The notes beneath the pieces are model-generated. The model had not been told where the DNA came from. It did no database searches and was given only the letters and a program-made list of their open reading frames with translations. Of a stretch of DNA of 64,000 nt, positions 19,879 to 33,900 are shown piece by piece. The stretch spans positions 51,986,576 to 52,050,575 of the forward strand of contig NC_044282.2 of NCBI RefSeq assembly GCF_004027225.2. The letters are read 5' to 3'. The position numbers and the translations under genes were made by a program. This DNA is from Strigops habroptila (taxonomy: Eukaryota > Chordata > Aves > Psittaciformes > Psittacidae). Each line of letters begins with the position of its first letter. Position 1 is the first letter of the stretch.

Positions 19879-22542
19879 AGCTATGCGCTGCAGGAATGTT
19901 TGTCCCTGTTCCAAGCCTGACCAGAAGAATATTTGCGTTACAAAACAACCACACATAAAATGGAAGGTGGATAAATTATACACAAATCCCTATGGGCTTC
20001 CTAGGTCCTACTGAATAAAAAGTACAATATCATGAAAAAAATTAAATTCAGCTCTGTATAATAGAGACAGTTGTTTAAATATTTTTCCTTATGCACCAAT
20101 TATCTCTTTAATAACAGAAATAAATGGAGGCTCCAGTCACGCAAACAGCTCCACACAGGGACATGTCTGTGCAAGACTGAGACCTAATGCTGAAATCCTA
20201 TTGATTCATTTTAGCATAACAAAAGAAGTTAAACTATTCTAAAATTCACTCTGGTGATTGTATGTTCTATTCTCCATTAAATACCCATGATTTAGCTATT
20301 AGGTTGTGCTAGCTTCCAGGGTTCAAGTTAAGTATTAAATTAGGTTAAAATCTTTAATGAGAAAATCAGATTGAAACAGATTCTTAGGTCATGTTTTTGT
20401 GTGCTTGTACAAAATACCATAGATGTATCACTTAATCCCTGCTGCACTGTGCTAGTTATGGTTTTTAAAAAATGAAAGAACAAGCAGGACTGTTAGATGT
20501 GTTTCTCCTCCCCCCTCTCTGAGGCATATATAGAAAACCCATTCAAGCAATGTGTGGTTTCCCACCTGTTTACTAAATGGAAGAAGGTATCAAGTGATGT
20601 GTGTGCTTGAGTGGCACCACAGCCTCTGATGTGACAGCTGATCAGTCCCATGGGCTTTGGTCAGCAGGAGCAACAACAAAGCAGAACCATCAGAGCAAAA
20701 ATGTCCACTGGATTGTGTTGTGGAGGTGGCAGCTTTTCACAAACATGTTGAGAAAGACAGATCTACTACTTTCCTAAAACAGAGTATCTGCCTTTCCTTT
20801 TTACGTGCATGCATAAGAAGTCTCATTCTAGCCTTACCCTATACTGTAACTCAAACATAATGGGACCTACATAGTGAAACACAATTTTTGTTTACATAGC
20901 CAGCCCTCCTGCTACTGCCCTTGAGGACAAAGCCTATTTCCTTCTGATCAGCATGTAAAAAAAATATATTTTCTACACACTCCTAGGCAATGAAGGCTAG
21001 GGATAGAGTCAGAAAATGCACAAATTGCTCCAAGCAAGGGGCGTGGAACAGTGTGATTATACCTATTAGTGAAGGAGACAAGCTTTAATTGCAGTGAGAG
21101 TGCTTTTGACTGCACAGTTACCATGCAGTTCCAAGAAAAGGATTTTAAGTGATTAGTGCAGTGCTCTTGAGGGGGAAAGAGAGGCCAGAAGTGTAAATAC
21201 AAGAGGAGATTTAGGACTTCTCTAAGCTATGGCTTCAAACCTGTCAGCAACCTGCACACATCTCTGTTATTTAAGTTATGATGTGATTCTGTTTTGCGGG
21301 GAATGTATATCTCATTTCTGGTTCAAGTCTCCTCCTTTTGGCAAGTTAAGCATTTGGGAGAAAACTAGTAAGGACCAAAAGTGATGATAATGTATTACTG
21401 TTTGTGTTATGCTAGTTTCCAAGGGCCTTAAAAAGCTTTGGGGAGCTGTTGTGTTTGATGCTGTAGGAACACACAGGATGGTGCTCCCCATACAACATCC
21501 CTCCTCCCTTCTTGAGTCCTTTCAGTAGAAGGAAGATTATTCTTGCAGACCTCTCCAAGCTCAAACATTAAGTGTGAGGCTTGCACAGATGCCCTTCTCT
21601 GTGTGCTTTCCCACAGCCAAGCTGCTGTCTTGTGCATTTGCAAAGCACTGTGTCAGTCTCTCTCCTGCATTTGGCCCCCGCACGGCCCCCAGCATTCCTT
21701 GTGCTATGGCTTCTCCTTTTGTCCTGTTAACTTAAGTGTTCCTTGGACATGGTCACCAGTTCAGAATGTCCATGCATTGGGGTAGAAAATAATCCTGCTC
21801 TCTGCTTTTAGTTCCTTTGAAAGCGACTTTCGAGTTGTATTATTTACATCAAAGCAGCATTTACATGTCTCTGTTTTGAATATTTTTCATGAGGGCATGG
21901 AAAGATAACAATATGAGCAGCAATGGCAAGACTAACAACAGTAATAAGATAAAAGCAATTTTTCCAGTAGGAGGCTTTTATGATACATAGTTCTGTAAGT
22001 GTCTATATCACAAAACCCAACCCTCATTTTACATGGTGCTATAAAATCACGGAACTAAAAGATAAATGCAATGGGATTTCAGTAGGCCATGGATGAGATA
22101 ACTGGGTGATCAGCTTCAGCTCCTGACTTTGAACAAAACACACAAACTGTCCTGCTTTCATCCTATTTTCCTTCCTGTACAGAAATTTCTGGGTTGGATA
22201 CAGTCATGTTCTTTCTCTGTAGAAAAAAAAGTATGTGTAGAAGGCAGTTCATTCCACTGAAGGCTTAAATTGCACCTTGGATGCTCTTCTCTTTCATATT
22301 GAGAGCCTAAGCTGACTGAGGTCAATGCCTATGGTAAATGTGTGTGTAATGCTGGTGCAGTGGGGGCAGGGAATGAATCCAGTCCTCTGAATACAAGACA
22401 TTTAAACAAGATTAATGTTCAGTCTCTCCAAAGCTGCTGTAGGAATTTTAACGTGCCTGGCAACCCCTGTATGGACTCAAAAGCTAGAAGCTGCAGGCCT
22501 ACCGAAAGATGGAAGGTCTACGAGAACTGCAGTTAAAGGTAA

Positions 22543-22584
22543 CCCAAGGATCTTCACCCAAGGATCTTCACCCAAGGATCTTCA
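22543..22584. repeat. Perfect 14-bp tandem triplicate
   Basis: cccaaggatcttca is repeated three times without mismatch at 22543-22556, 22557-22570 and 22571-22584. Confidence 0.97.
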
Positions 22585-25337
22585 AAGTATCTATGGTGGA
22601 TACTGGTGCGTCAATGTGGCAGCAGTAAGGAGCACAGCACAGCTAGCAAGTGTTTTTATAACCTTACAACCTAGGCTGGCCCAGTGCTGCTTTGCCTGTT
22701 CCTATCAGTATCAGATAATTCAGGTTTGTCCGCATGGGCAGACAACCTTCTGCTGTATGAGCATACCTCAGCAAGTAGTTTCTGTTCTGAAATACATATT
22801 TTGTGGTTTGTTGGGCTTCTATGTGTATTACTGTGTGGAAGTCAGTGGTCTTTGACATTAGGGAGGTTATTCAAGTTGATTGGAAGGATTGTTCATGTGT
22901 TTAGACTCAATGAATCACTGAGATGGGATTGAGTGGAGTGTTTGGAAAGACTCGGACTGAAAGTCTGTGAGCATGCAAAGAGCAGGGCTCTCATAGTTCC
23001 CAATGGCCTCTTCATTTGATGATGGTTGGCACTATCACCAGATTTGCTGGTTCTCTGGTCATAATGCCAACCACTGCCTGCATTTGGTTTTAATTAAATT
23101 GCGTTGAGTGTTTTTGTGACCTGCAGCCATGTCCTTTTATACTGCCCTGTCTGCTTGCAGAGGCTGAAAAGCTTATTGTAAATCAGGACTTATGCTGGGG
23201 TGCAACTCCTGAGTCAGAAGGCTGACTGGTCCTGACCTCACCCTCTAACAACATTACTGCAATAAGCACTGCTAGGCACGAGTCACAAAATTGAGGCTGA
23301 AAATCTGGTGCCTGGCTAAATTTTGATTTAGGTAACTACATATTATAATGTACTGCATAGAACGCAGAAAATGCAATGAAAAATAAGAAAAGATTTCCCA
23401 AGTCTATTTCCTTGAATTCACAATAATATGAATGTATACAGAGCTTTTCTTGTCCCCATGGTGGTGAATCTTTACAGCCTTTATTTTAATGAGATGGTTT
23501 CCCCACTGACTCCAGTTGTCGTTCTCTGCATCTGTTGCAATTCCAATAAGCCTTCCATGAACCAAGAAACACAAAATTCCGTTGAGTATACCAGCATCTT
23601 ACCAGGACTTCTTGGAATTACATTTACTGGAATACTGAACATGTTATTCAGATTGTTGCAGGTGGTTATGGACCACCTATTCATCAAGGCTCTGTACAAA
23701 CTCACGTAAGCCAAATGCACTGCTTCAAAATGCTGCCAGTAAGCAATTGGACAGGAAGAAGAAATCTGGGCTTCTTCTAAGCCTTGACTTGTGTGTCAGT
23801 CAGTATATATTCATTGTACTATAGAAATATGTAGTAATAATCATTGTTTCTTTCTTAACAGCTTTTGTTAACCACTGAGATGCTAGATTTCTTGTTCTTT
23901 TTCTTAAGCTCATGATCTTGTACCTTGCACCATTATATTTCATCTCATTTTTAATCTGCTAGCTTTCAAGGTCATTTAACATTACTAAACAAATAAAAGC
24001 AAACCTGATAAAATTTGCTGACTTCTCAAAATCAGGAAAGATTTTGACTAACTACTAAGGTCATTAACAAAAATTGAGTAAACTCAGATTAATGAATGAC
24101 TCAGGAGTAATTAACAGCAGCCAATGAGTTTCCACATGTCCCATTTAGTAGTTCCTTCCTCACCCTAAAATTCGTTTAATAAATCTGTTTTTATATAATA
24201 AGAAAACTGTTCGGTCATAAAATATAGTGTCATATCACATAACCAAAATCAACTTTTCCATAGACCTTCAAGATTAGTTTTTAAGTAATTCGTCTATATA
24301 AAAATCAGATATTAATGAAAAAAATTTATTTGTGCATGATCTGCCTTTGTTATGTAAATGAATGTGATTTTTCTTTATTTTTAGTTTTGACTTAAAGCTT
24401 TGAATTCTACTGAGTATCTTCAATTTATTTTCAGCTGACTCAACTAATAGTCGTTTGATAAAAAGCTGTTTATAGCTATCTCTGTAGATATGGTTCCTCT
24501 AATATCCTCACCATTTATATTAATCAAGTAAAAATAACATTACTTCTTATCCAGCCAGGAGGCGTGTGATGAAATCTGCTGTTTATCAAATCCAGAAGTA
24601 ATTAGTGCTTATCATTACTGGTAATATTTGTTCTCCAGCCCATATCCATTACTTCCTACCAAAAGACACATTTTCTGGTCATACTTGTATCTCTAATAAT
24701 ATCACAGATATTTGGATATGGTATTTCTCACTGACTTCTCTAATCAGTTTTATAGTTTTCCTCTTTGTACATGACTTTCTTCCACATGACATCTTTAAGT
24801 TAAGGTCTATGGTCAAAATTCTGTCTTTCCTACTGGTAGTGAGATATTTTCATCAGAAGAATTTCACTCTTCAGGAAGTAGCTTCTCTGTCCCAGAAGAG
24901 ACTCAAATGAGCCACAGCAGACATGCTGTGACAAGCGGCTGTACAGCCCCAAAGAAGTTAAATCTTTAACACTTAATAGACCATCTCAGAAATGGAAAAT
25001 GGCATGTTCTGTTGCCTACAAATTCTTTTGAAAGCAAAAAGTTGCACTATATCTGGGCAATAGATTTCCTCTGGTCCTGTAAGAACTGTCTAGGTTAGAA
25101 ACCCTGTGCATAATTCCCTCAAGATGTCCAGTTCAGCTGAATTTCATCCAATTATTAATCCTTGCCATTTGTGAACATCAAAAAGATATCACTGAGAGCA
25201 GGGGTGGGGTGGTGGGAAATCCTGTATTTTGTTGTAGTTTCCCTCAGCATAATAGCTTCTGAGTAGTACAAAAGCATCGATCAAAAAAAAAGCTCTTGAT
25301 GCTCTAGGATAGATTTTACTGATTTTTTTTTTTTTTC

Positions 25338-25536
25338 CTGTGAGGGTGGTGAGGCACTGGCACAGGTTGCCCAGAGAAGCTGTGGCTGCCCCATCCCTGG
25401 CAGTGTTCAAGGCCAGGCTGGACGGGGCTTGGAGCAACCTGGTCTAGTGGAAGGTGTCCCTGCCCATGGCGGTGGGTTGGAATTGGATGAGCTTTAAGGT
25501 CCCTTCCAACCCAACCCATTCTATGATTCTATGATA
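25338..25536 (+). mobile_element. CR1 LINE 3' tail, plus orientation
   Basis: tgagggtggtgaggcactgg ... caaggccaggctggacgggg ... ending ccaacccattctatgattctatgat. It is well preserved, about 200 bp, and immediately preceded by a poly-T run (25322-25336). Confidence 0.95.
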
Positions 25537-27746
25537 TGATTTTATGTTGGCAGAAGGTTTAGGGGCATCCAGGTGACTACAGGATATGCTCAGTACAGAT
25601 TACATCTTCAGCAGATTCTTGCTAACTCAAGTATATCTCTCCTGAGCACATGTAAATAGATTTTCCAAAGCCTCGGAACTTGGCAAATTTGATTTTCAGA
25701 AGTATGGCAAAAGTTCCTTCAAAATACTACTGTGAGCCAAACAATATATTGTTCCCATACTGCATTCTAGGAGGCAAAAGAACAAATTTTGGTGAAATAA
25801 CTTTCTGAATTTACTTTTCTCAGTCCAGGTTGAATTTAGAATAATAATAATTAAAAAATTGCAAAGAATTAAAGTTTGGCAAAGTGGAAAATATTAGCTT
25901 AAACTATAGTTATTAATACATATCCTGCCAACAATGTATTAACTTGAAAATGGGAGAACTCTGCGGCTGAATAAGAAGCTGTGAAATAACTGGGAGCCAT
26001 ATTCTTGGGTTTTATTTTGTGCCAAGAAAAAGACTCTCAATAGCAGACCTTGCACCACATATGATTCTGATGAAATGTAAAAGAAGGTAAGTAGCCAATT
26101 AAATTATACTACAAAAACATAGATAAAATTAATCTTTCAGAGGATTTGGACACCAGTTTCATAATATATCCCAAGAAAGATAGGTGTTATTGCAAAAATA
26201 TGTGAAAACAGCAACCATAAAGTTTGTCATACTAACCATTCTGATCTTTAACAAAAAATAAGAAGCTGTAATAGGCACATGTTTTGTATAAGCCACTCTG
26301 AGACATTTTTTGTGAGATGATGGTCTCATGGCATGTTGCATCATTAAGGAGTTCAAATCCTGTTACCATTTCAAAAGACTTCGTCCTGTTTCAAGCTCTA
26401 GAGTTGAACTGAGGTCATCAAAACTCCTCATAGATTCAGCAATTTCAAAAAAAAAAAAAAAAAGAAAAGGAAAAATAAAGATCTCTTCTTATTCCAGGCT
26501 TTTTCCACTTTGTTCTTAAAGTCCTTCTTAAAAAATAAAACAAAACAAGACAAAACCAAAAAACCCAAAACAAAGGAAAAAAAAACCCACAACAAAAAAC
26601 TAACTAACAAAACTTGTCAAGATGCATCTGAAATGATACAACGATAGGTGTGGCTCTTGATGTAGGGTTTCAAGGGGAACATCAAATGGTATTTTCCTCA
26701 GCAAATGAGGGACCCCATTCAGTTCATAATTCTTTTGAGAATTACCAACAAAGTAATTTATTCAGTTAACACAGAACAGTAATGATTTGCTTGCACAGGA
26801 TCCTGTCCGTCTTCCACTAAAATCAGAGATGCTCCAAGTCTCCACTTCTCCCTCTGCAGCTGCCAGGGGCACTCTTAACTCTGAAGCACCCATGCTGTGC
26901 TGGGATAGTAGCTCCTCATCCCATGATGCCACTGAGAGTAGCTTAGCATCAGGACCACCAGAACACCTGATTCCAGCTCATGTAACTCTTTGCAGTGCAA
27001 TGGCTGCTCTCAGTTTTTGAAGATGCATGTCGAGTGCTAGGTAATGTGTATGGAATGAGTAAGAAAACTAGAAAGTTTCTGGTGCTCTAGCTCCTTTCCA
27101 GGACAGCCATCTCCTTTCCATTAGTGGTGAGATTGAAAATTCCTCCTCGCTCTTGCCATTGGATTTTAGAGTCTTACTGCATGACCTTATGGAGAATGAA
27201 TGAAAACAACATCTAAGACCTTTTAAAGTGTGTTTTTCTACACCCAGCCACTGCTAAAATAATAATTATATATGTTTTTAGTTTCACATTTCCTGCCAGT
27301 GACTTTCCTACTATTCTAGGACTGGCTTGGCCTTTTACTTTGTATTTATTTTGAAAGGTTGCAACATCCTTAAGGAAAAGAAAAAAAAAAAGGCAGAAAT
27401 ATATTTATATTATAAAGTAATAAATGTGTAAAATATATTTGTAATATAAATCATGAAGATGAATTATTATTGTTTCTCTAGAGAAAATGTAGAGTTTGAA
27501 AATACAAACAAATTTGTTAAGGAAGGCATATGTGTTAAAACGGCTTGCTCACATTCAAAAGAAAAGAACTCACACATTGGATCACCAACGCAGAATTCTG
27601 TCTTTGGGTGCTTCTTTTCCCCATTGGTTTTTTAGATGCAGACATGTGAAATAGTTGGAATAAAACTGTGAAAGGAAGGTAAACTGCGGAAGGAAGTCCA
27701 AGCACAGAGTTGGACTGTGCTGCAAGGCCACAGTCGTGTTAAATAT
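25537..27746. other. Gene-free interval with A-rich tract
   Basis: AT-rich intergenic DNA. An A-rich low-complexity stretch (26440-26610) contains a 17-base A run and CAAAA-type repeats. No gene or retroposon body attached to it was recognised. Confidence 0.55.
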
Positions 27747-27918
27747 ATAGAATCATAGAATCATAGAATCATAGAATCATAGAATCATAGAATCATAGAA
27801 TAGTTAGGGTTGGAAAGGACCTTAAGATCATCTAGTTCCAACTCCCCTGCCATGCGCAGGGACACCTCGCACTAAACCATGTCGCCCAAGGCCCTGTCCA
27901 ACCTGGCCTTGAACACCG
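27747..27918 (-). mobile_element. CR1 3' tail with expanded octamer repeat
   Basis: Six perfect copies of atagaatc (27747-27794) plus a partial one, then atagttagggttggaaaggacc and CR1 3' UTR to cttgaacaccgcc. It shows the CR1 tail repeat at greater length than any other copy here. Confidence 0.95.
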
Positions 27919-30900
27919 CCGATATTGAGAGAATGATCTTGCAGCTGGTGCTAATGAGAAAAGAACAGAAAGTAAAGCCTTCATAAACCTGACCATTAAG
28001 AAATGCTCTTGTAGCACGACATACAGTACACGCTGTGATACTTCTGCTTACGCCCACTGGGTTGTAAAGCCCAAGCTGAATAGTTTGGAGATGCTCCATT
28101 TTCTGATGCTATTTGTATATAGCATAATATAGTATATTACTGCTATTTGCTAAAAAACTTAATTTGGATAGTCATGCTATGATCAAAACTAGGCAGAAGA
28201 TTTCTGCATCCAGGACTCTGGAGACACCTTTGCCTATGTGGCCTCAGTAGTTAACAGTACCAGGGCAGATATGGCACAGGAACAATACCAAGCAATATTA
28301 TTGTTAGTGATATTTAGCAAAGGTAGCTTCACACTCTTTGACATATCTCCCCTTTCCCAACATGTCCAGTAACATCTATTCAGTATTGACTTCTAGAAAA
28401 AAATATGGAGATAACAAGCTGGTTTTTTGTGATTTTTTGCTATATTTCTTCCTAATCTCCTGACAATGAAATATATCATCTGAGTTTTCCACTTCAACAG
28501 AAACATTTTTTCTAACAAAGTATTTTCCTCCTCCATAACACTGAGACGATGAGAGTCCTGGCAGAGCTGTGGTCTGTCCAAGTGCCAGCAGAGAAGCTCC
28601 AGCCTGATAGCATACTCAAAGCTTCTGGTCTAATGGATGGTGGTGGTGCCAGTACGTGTGTCTTCTAGGAGATATGAATGTCGATCTCATGCTGCGGCAG
28701 GATTTCTTTCCCTTTGCAATGCCTGTGAGGAGCAGCAGTGGTGGCATTGATCCCAGCTGCTGCTGCCCAGCTGAATGCCAAGACAGATAAACTGTGGGAT
28801 GTTCTTAGCAGCTCCTCCATGAGGTAGTAAGATAAACACAAGAAAAATAAGGAGATACTAAAGAGGAGATGATAATCCAGGCTGAACTTTATCAAAGGGA
28901 AAACTTGTCCTGGAGGACTTGCCAAAATAAATCTCTTTGATGCCAATGGTTTAAGCAAAGGCATTCACCTTAATCTACTGTGTGGTGACCTGGTCTTCTG
29001 ATATAGAGAATAATTATGTGTGTTTTCAGAATTGCTGTGTTCTACAAATCCTCCAAACCTAGAATTAGTACTTACAGTGTTCCCATTTCACCACTCCGAT
29101 CTTAAAGTCATCTACGTTTCTCTTCAATTTAATAATACGTAATACCTTTAGAATTTGCTGCTTGAAAGCACTTCACTGGCTTGTGAAGAACAGATTAAAA
29201 AAATTCAAATCCTCATTAACAAGTTTTATTATTGTGCCTGTGCTAAAAGGGATAGCATCTAATAAAATGAATGACCCACAAAGAACATGCCTAAAGTGTA
29301 GTACAAAATGGAGAGGAAAAGATGAGTGTTTCGCTGTTGAAATTAGTATTTTCACATAGATTGATCTTTGTGCCAGTTTGCTATCCCAGACATTTTCAGT
29401 TTGGTTTATTTGTGTTACAGTAGTAGTGACAATGTAGTTAAATATAGCCTTTGAAAACAGGATCTCTGCCTGTTTCATTTGTATTCTACTGTTCTTTCAT
29501 TAAACATTTCTTCATCTTTGCAGAGCCAAATTCTTACAATAATAAATCAGAGACACCTAAGGTTCTTGCCAAGTCAAATATCTACAGTTTCTGGCAATTA
29601 TGTAATTTCCAGATTTGCTACAATGACTCTTGCTGATAAGTCAATTGTCATAAAAAGAAATGTTCCAGACCAATCTTTATTAGGGTGCCCTTCACTGATC
29701 TGTGTAAAATAATCCACCTCCTGCCCCACTCTCTTTTAGAAAAGAGAAACATAATTACAGCTTTTTCCCTTGTTTTGAATGACTCTTCATCATAACAATT
29801 TATATCTGGAAAGTGTCACAAGAAAATGTGAAAAAGGTAAGTTTAAACCAAAGAAATCAGGCACTGCTGTTATTAATAGAGCAGCTCAAAAATGTTTCCC
29901 ATGATGTGTTATAATGGCTCTGTCTTATAATAAAATTTAACAGTGATGTATTTCTCTTGTTCTCAACTTGATTTTGTATTAGAAGTCCAGACAAAAGTAA
30001 TTTGTAGCAAAGGTCCCTGATCCAATGTCTGTATATGGGAAAGACTCAAAGGACTTCATGCCCATTTAAAAGCCCTTTAAAATGATTAATGGCTAAATGC
30101 ATTACAAATTATCAAGTATTTCACACTGACAAAACAGAGGACTTGTTATGAATTTTGGCCAAATTTTCCTTCCTTAGTGTTTAGAGTTTAATATCACATA
30201 AACAGTAATTGTGAGCACCCATTTGGAGTAGTGATGAAGTAAGGGCAGATTGAAAAAAGCCCTCCACTTTTTGCCCTTTTAATTTTTTTTTCATGTAGTT
30301 GATTTATATTTAAAAGGAAGCTTGTAATCCTCATTGCCACCTCTACTGCAAAACATTCTCTGAGTCCATCATTTTGATGGCAAATGAGGAAGAACAAAAT
30401 GAAATCCCAGGATTTAGCTGCATGTTCCCAATTTCTGGTCATACCTGGAAGTGATTCTGGCACCAGCTCTGAAAAAGAATCCTACCCCTTTATGCACTTC
30501 AAACCTAATGACTTATTTTCCAGTTTTCATCATAGCTTTTTTTTGAGTAAAAAGACAAAGCTAGATTATATAGAAATGGGGCCTGTCTTGGCTACTGGAA
30601 TTGGTCAGTCTCATTTCCCGTGGTTCATTTGAAATAAAGTCCTAAAATATTATTGTTGGTGTTGCACAAGCGCAATTGTGTAGCATTAACACAAAACCAG
30701 ACAAATGAAACCCCACATCTTTCAGCGCTAGTCAAAATAGAAAACTCTTACTACAGTTTTAATTCCTTGTAACTACCAAGTTTGCCTCTGATGGCATTTT
30801 GGACTCCTCAGTGCTGGTGACAGCCTCACAGGAAAGCAGAGATATCTTCACATACAGCAAGCACAAACACAGCAGTTCATTCATTTGCCTGGCTATGCTG

Positions 30901-33900
30901 GCATCCTCAGAAGGCATGCTGAGGGCATCACTCACTTCACCTCTGAAAAGCTCCCTCTTCTATCAGCAGCCAGCACTCAGAAAGCTGGCAGGGTGCCTTC
31001 CAGGGATCTGCTGGCTGCCACCTCTGCTTGAACTGCCACGTACGAACACCCAGAGCCCAGTCCAAAACCTGTTGACAGCTAAGAATATATCTAATTATAA
31101 TAGCTATTACATATATTTAATGACAGTATGTTTACATAACTTTATTAGGTCATACGCTTACTTTATGCAGAGAGCTGCTAGCTGTTAACAAATGTGGCAA
31201 ACTGCTGATCTTATATGTGAGATCATTGGTATCTTTTTTTCAGTTGCAAGAGGTTTGAAACACACACAGGAAAAGCAAATAGAACCGAATTATCTACCAT
31301 CTCAGAAAAATTGTAGGGTCATAACATGGAGGAGGCTAATTAATCATGCACAAGACACAGCCAGCCTGTGAAATGTCACAGAACAAAAAAGTGGACCCCT
31401 GTATGTCTGTTTATTCATTAACGTATTATTTTCCAGTTTCTGTCTCTTTCTACAAAACATTGTTTTTTCCTCCATGCGTGTTGTGCCTTGATACTGTGCA
31501 TATAACTCAATAACTTTTCTGAAGTTTGGCAGGTTTCCAACTGCCCTCATGTCATCTTTATGAAATTTGAAAACATTAGGGTTGCACGTATTATCTTTTG
31601 AAGTGATGATGTGATTCATTATCCTGCAGCTCTCATTAGCCACAAGGGGCTAAGAAATTTATATCATGTGCAAACTCAACTGATTAGTGGTTTGTCCAGG
31701 GGCAATGCTAGGGTCAAAATTAAAAATGTTGAACCTCTCTCTTCCATCTTTCATGCTTCCTGCCCCCTTTATTAGAAAGTTCTCTGTAAAAAGTAAATAC
31801 AGAAATAAATCATTTTTGTTCCTAGGTGTATATAGACTTAAAGAAGAGTCTCAGCCAATAGAAAAAATCCCAGTATTCATTCAAGCAAGCTGAAATTCAT
31901 TACAGTTCTAATATTTTAGGAAGTGAACTAATTTCATTAAAGTCTTCCATGATACCAATGCTGACAAGATATCACACTATCATCAAGCTTTGCTATATGT
32001 TGTAAATGGGGGATTAGTGAGCTTTCAAGATCCTCAGGGTCAGGGACTTGTCTCTGGGTCTTAACCTCCAGCCTGGCATCTGCTATACTCATGTCAGTAA
32101 GTCTTTCCCTGCTGGATGGGGGTCCTGGAAACATTTTCCAGCAAAATTTTCTTTCTTCCCACTCTTACTAGGATGCTGGGCTGGACAGGTAGGTCCACAC
32201 TAGTAAATGATACTAGGATGGGGAAGGACTGAGGCATCATCCCATGATTACCTTAGTGCTTTGCTGTCAGCATGCTCCTGGGCATGATGGAGCTGTGCCA
32301 GGCAGGGCTTTTCCCAGCCATGCTCAGACCTGCTGTAGGGATTTCATGTGACAGGAAACTGCTCCTTTCAGGCTTCCAGGAAACTGTTTCAACACAGCCA
32401 CTCTGCTTATGGAGAGAAGAAATTTTACCCTTGCAGACATACCAGCTGTCCTCAAAATACAAGCATAAACCCCAACTGCTTTTTGTTGTAGGTGTGCCAT
32501 AAAATCCCACTGAAGGCTACTCTCCTCTGCTGTAGTATCGTGCTTGGGAAAGTAGGAGCACACCCAGCTGGGGGAAAGGAGTATGGTATGTGGTCCCTCT
32601 TCAGCTTTCTCCACATCCAAATGCCAGAGCAGAGACAGCATTCGAGCAGTTTTACCTGAGCTCTGAGACAGCAGGAACAATTGGGGCAGGAACAAATTGC
32701 TCACAAAAGGACTAGGAATAAGACACATAATTAGCAAAGTGAATACAGCAAGTCTATTAAAATCTCATAATTCTGGCATTGGTTGGAACAGGGAATATTT
32801 AAGAGCATTTCCATGGTATTAGTGCATCTCCTATCACTATATTCAAGTATTAAAATATGGATTATAGCTAACATTAAAATTTCCCACATGGGACCCAAAA
32901 GACCATTTGCACTTCAGTGAATTACAGAAATACTTTCAGTGGACTCATTGATGCAAACAGGGGAAAATCTACTCTCCAAATTTATGCCTAACACCATAAT
33001 ACAAGCTAGATCTAAGGGATTTTTGTGTGTCTGTCTAAAACTATATATCTACAGTTATCCTAACAAGTAAAAACATTGGTTTTGCAGAACAGTTATCTTT
33101 TGGGTCTGTGGAACTGACATGAAGTATCTTGGCAAAAGCAGTCTTACAGTTGCAGTAGAGTCAATATCTTACAGCTGTGACTGTGCTAGGAGAACTGCCA
33201 TCAGTATGGTAGTAAAAAAGAAACAGGCAGGAAATAGGTTTCACATTCTGGCCAAATGTAACAGTATGGAAAAATGTTTATGTTCTGAATCAAGACAAAG
33301 AAGTCAAAATCTAAAAACATCATGGGCTGTAAATCCAGAAGATATGGGTTTGGTTCAGATCAGCTGCAACATTTTCTTTTGGCAATTTGGGAACCTTTTG
33401 ATTGTTTTCAATATATACTTTGTGATTTAAGTAGCTTATATTTCTCTATTAAAAGTAATCTTGAGCCATAGAATGGTCATTTCTGGAGACAAAGTCTCAG
33501 TTACTTCAAAAAACATTTGCAAATGTTTTTCAATCCGTTTCCCAAACCCAACATTTCCCCTTGAAAAAATGTTGAATGAAGTAATCAATATGTTCTAATT
33601 TGAAAAGGAGAACAAAAATGTTCCTGACCAACTCACTGATGTATCTGTAATGACAGCAATTTTCCTTGGTAAATGAGGCTTGGAACAATTCATTTAAATT
33701 AGACTCATGTCTGTTGGTGTTGCAGGATTGGCAGTGATAGTTTTATATGTTTTGATAGTTTTATAAGCTCTGTCTTCATTTGCTGGAGCTGATTGTTATT
33801 TTTTATTTTCTGACAGTACTGGGGATTCTTTCTGCCACACTCACAGATGTCAATGAGCAGAGCCATTCCCACTACTTAATAATGATTTTGGATTGGCTTT

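Larger units (their letters stand above)
18291..25337. other. Gene-free interval
   Basis: AT-rich intergenic DNA with no recognised gene. Contents are a nested gatgaaatc repeat (18981-19042), a purine-rich (GGGAA)n tract (19714-19878), a 14-bp triplicate (22543-22584) and an AT-rich, homeobox-site-dense stretch (24050-24430). Confidence 0.55.

Noticed and set aside
19610..20014. Four overlapping frames of about 100 codons
   Set aside because: They are translations of the (GGGAA)n repeat (K/G/R/E or F/P/S/L peptides).
26440..26610. A-rich stretch as a retroposon poly(A) tail
   Set aside because: No SINE/LINE body or processed gene copy borders it, and birds have few poly(A)-tailed retroposons; it is treated as low-complexity DNA.
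33310..33440. Possible further MIR-like copy (aatccagaagatatgggtttgg...)
   Set aside because: Only loose similarity to the SINE 5' part and no core block in order; not supportable by eye.
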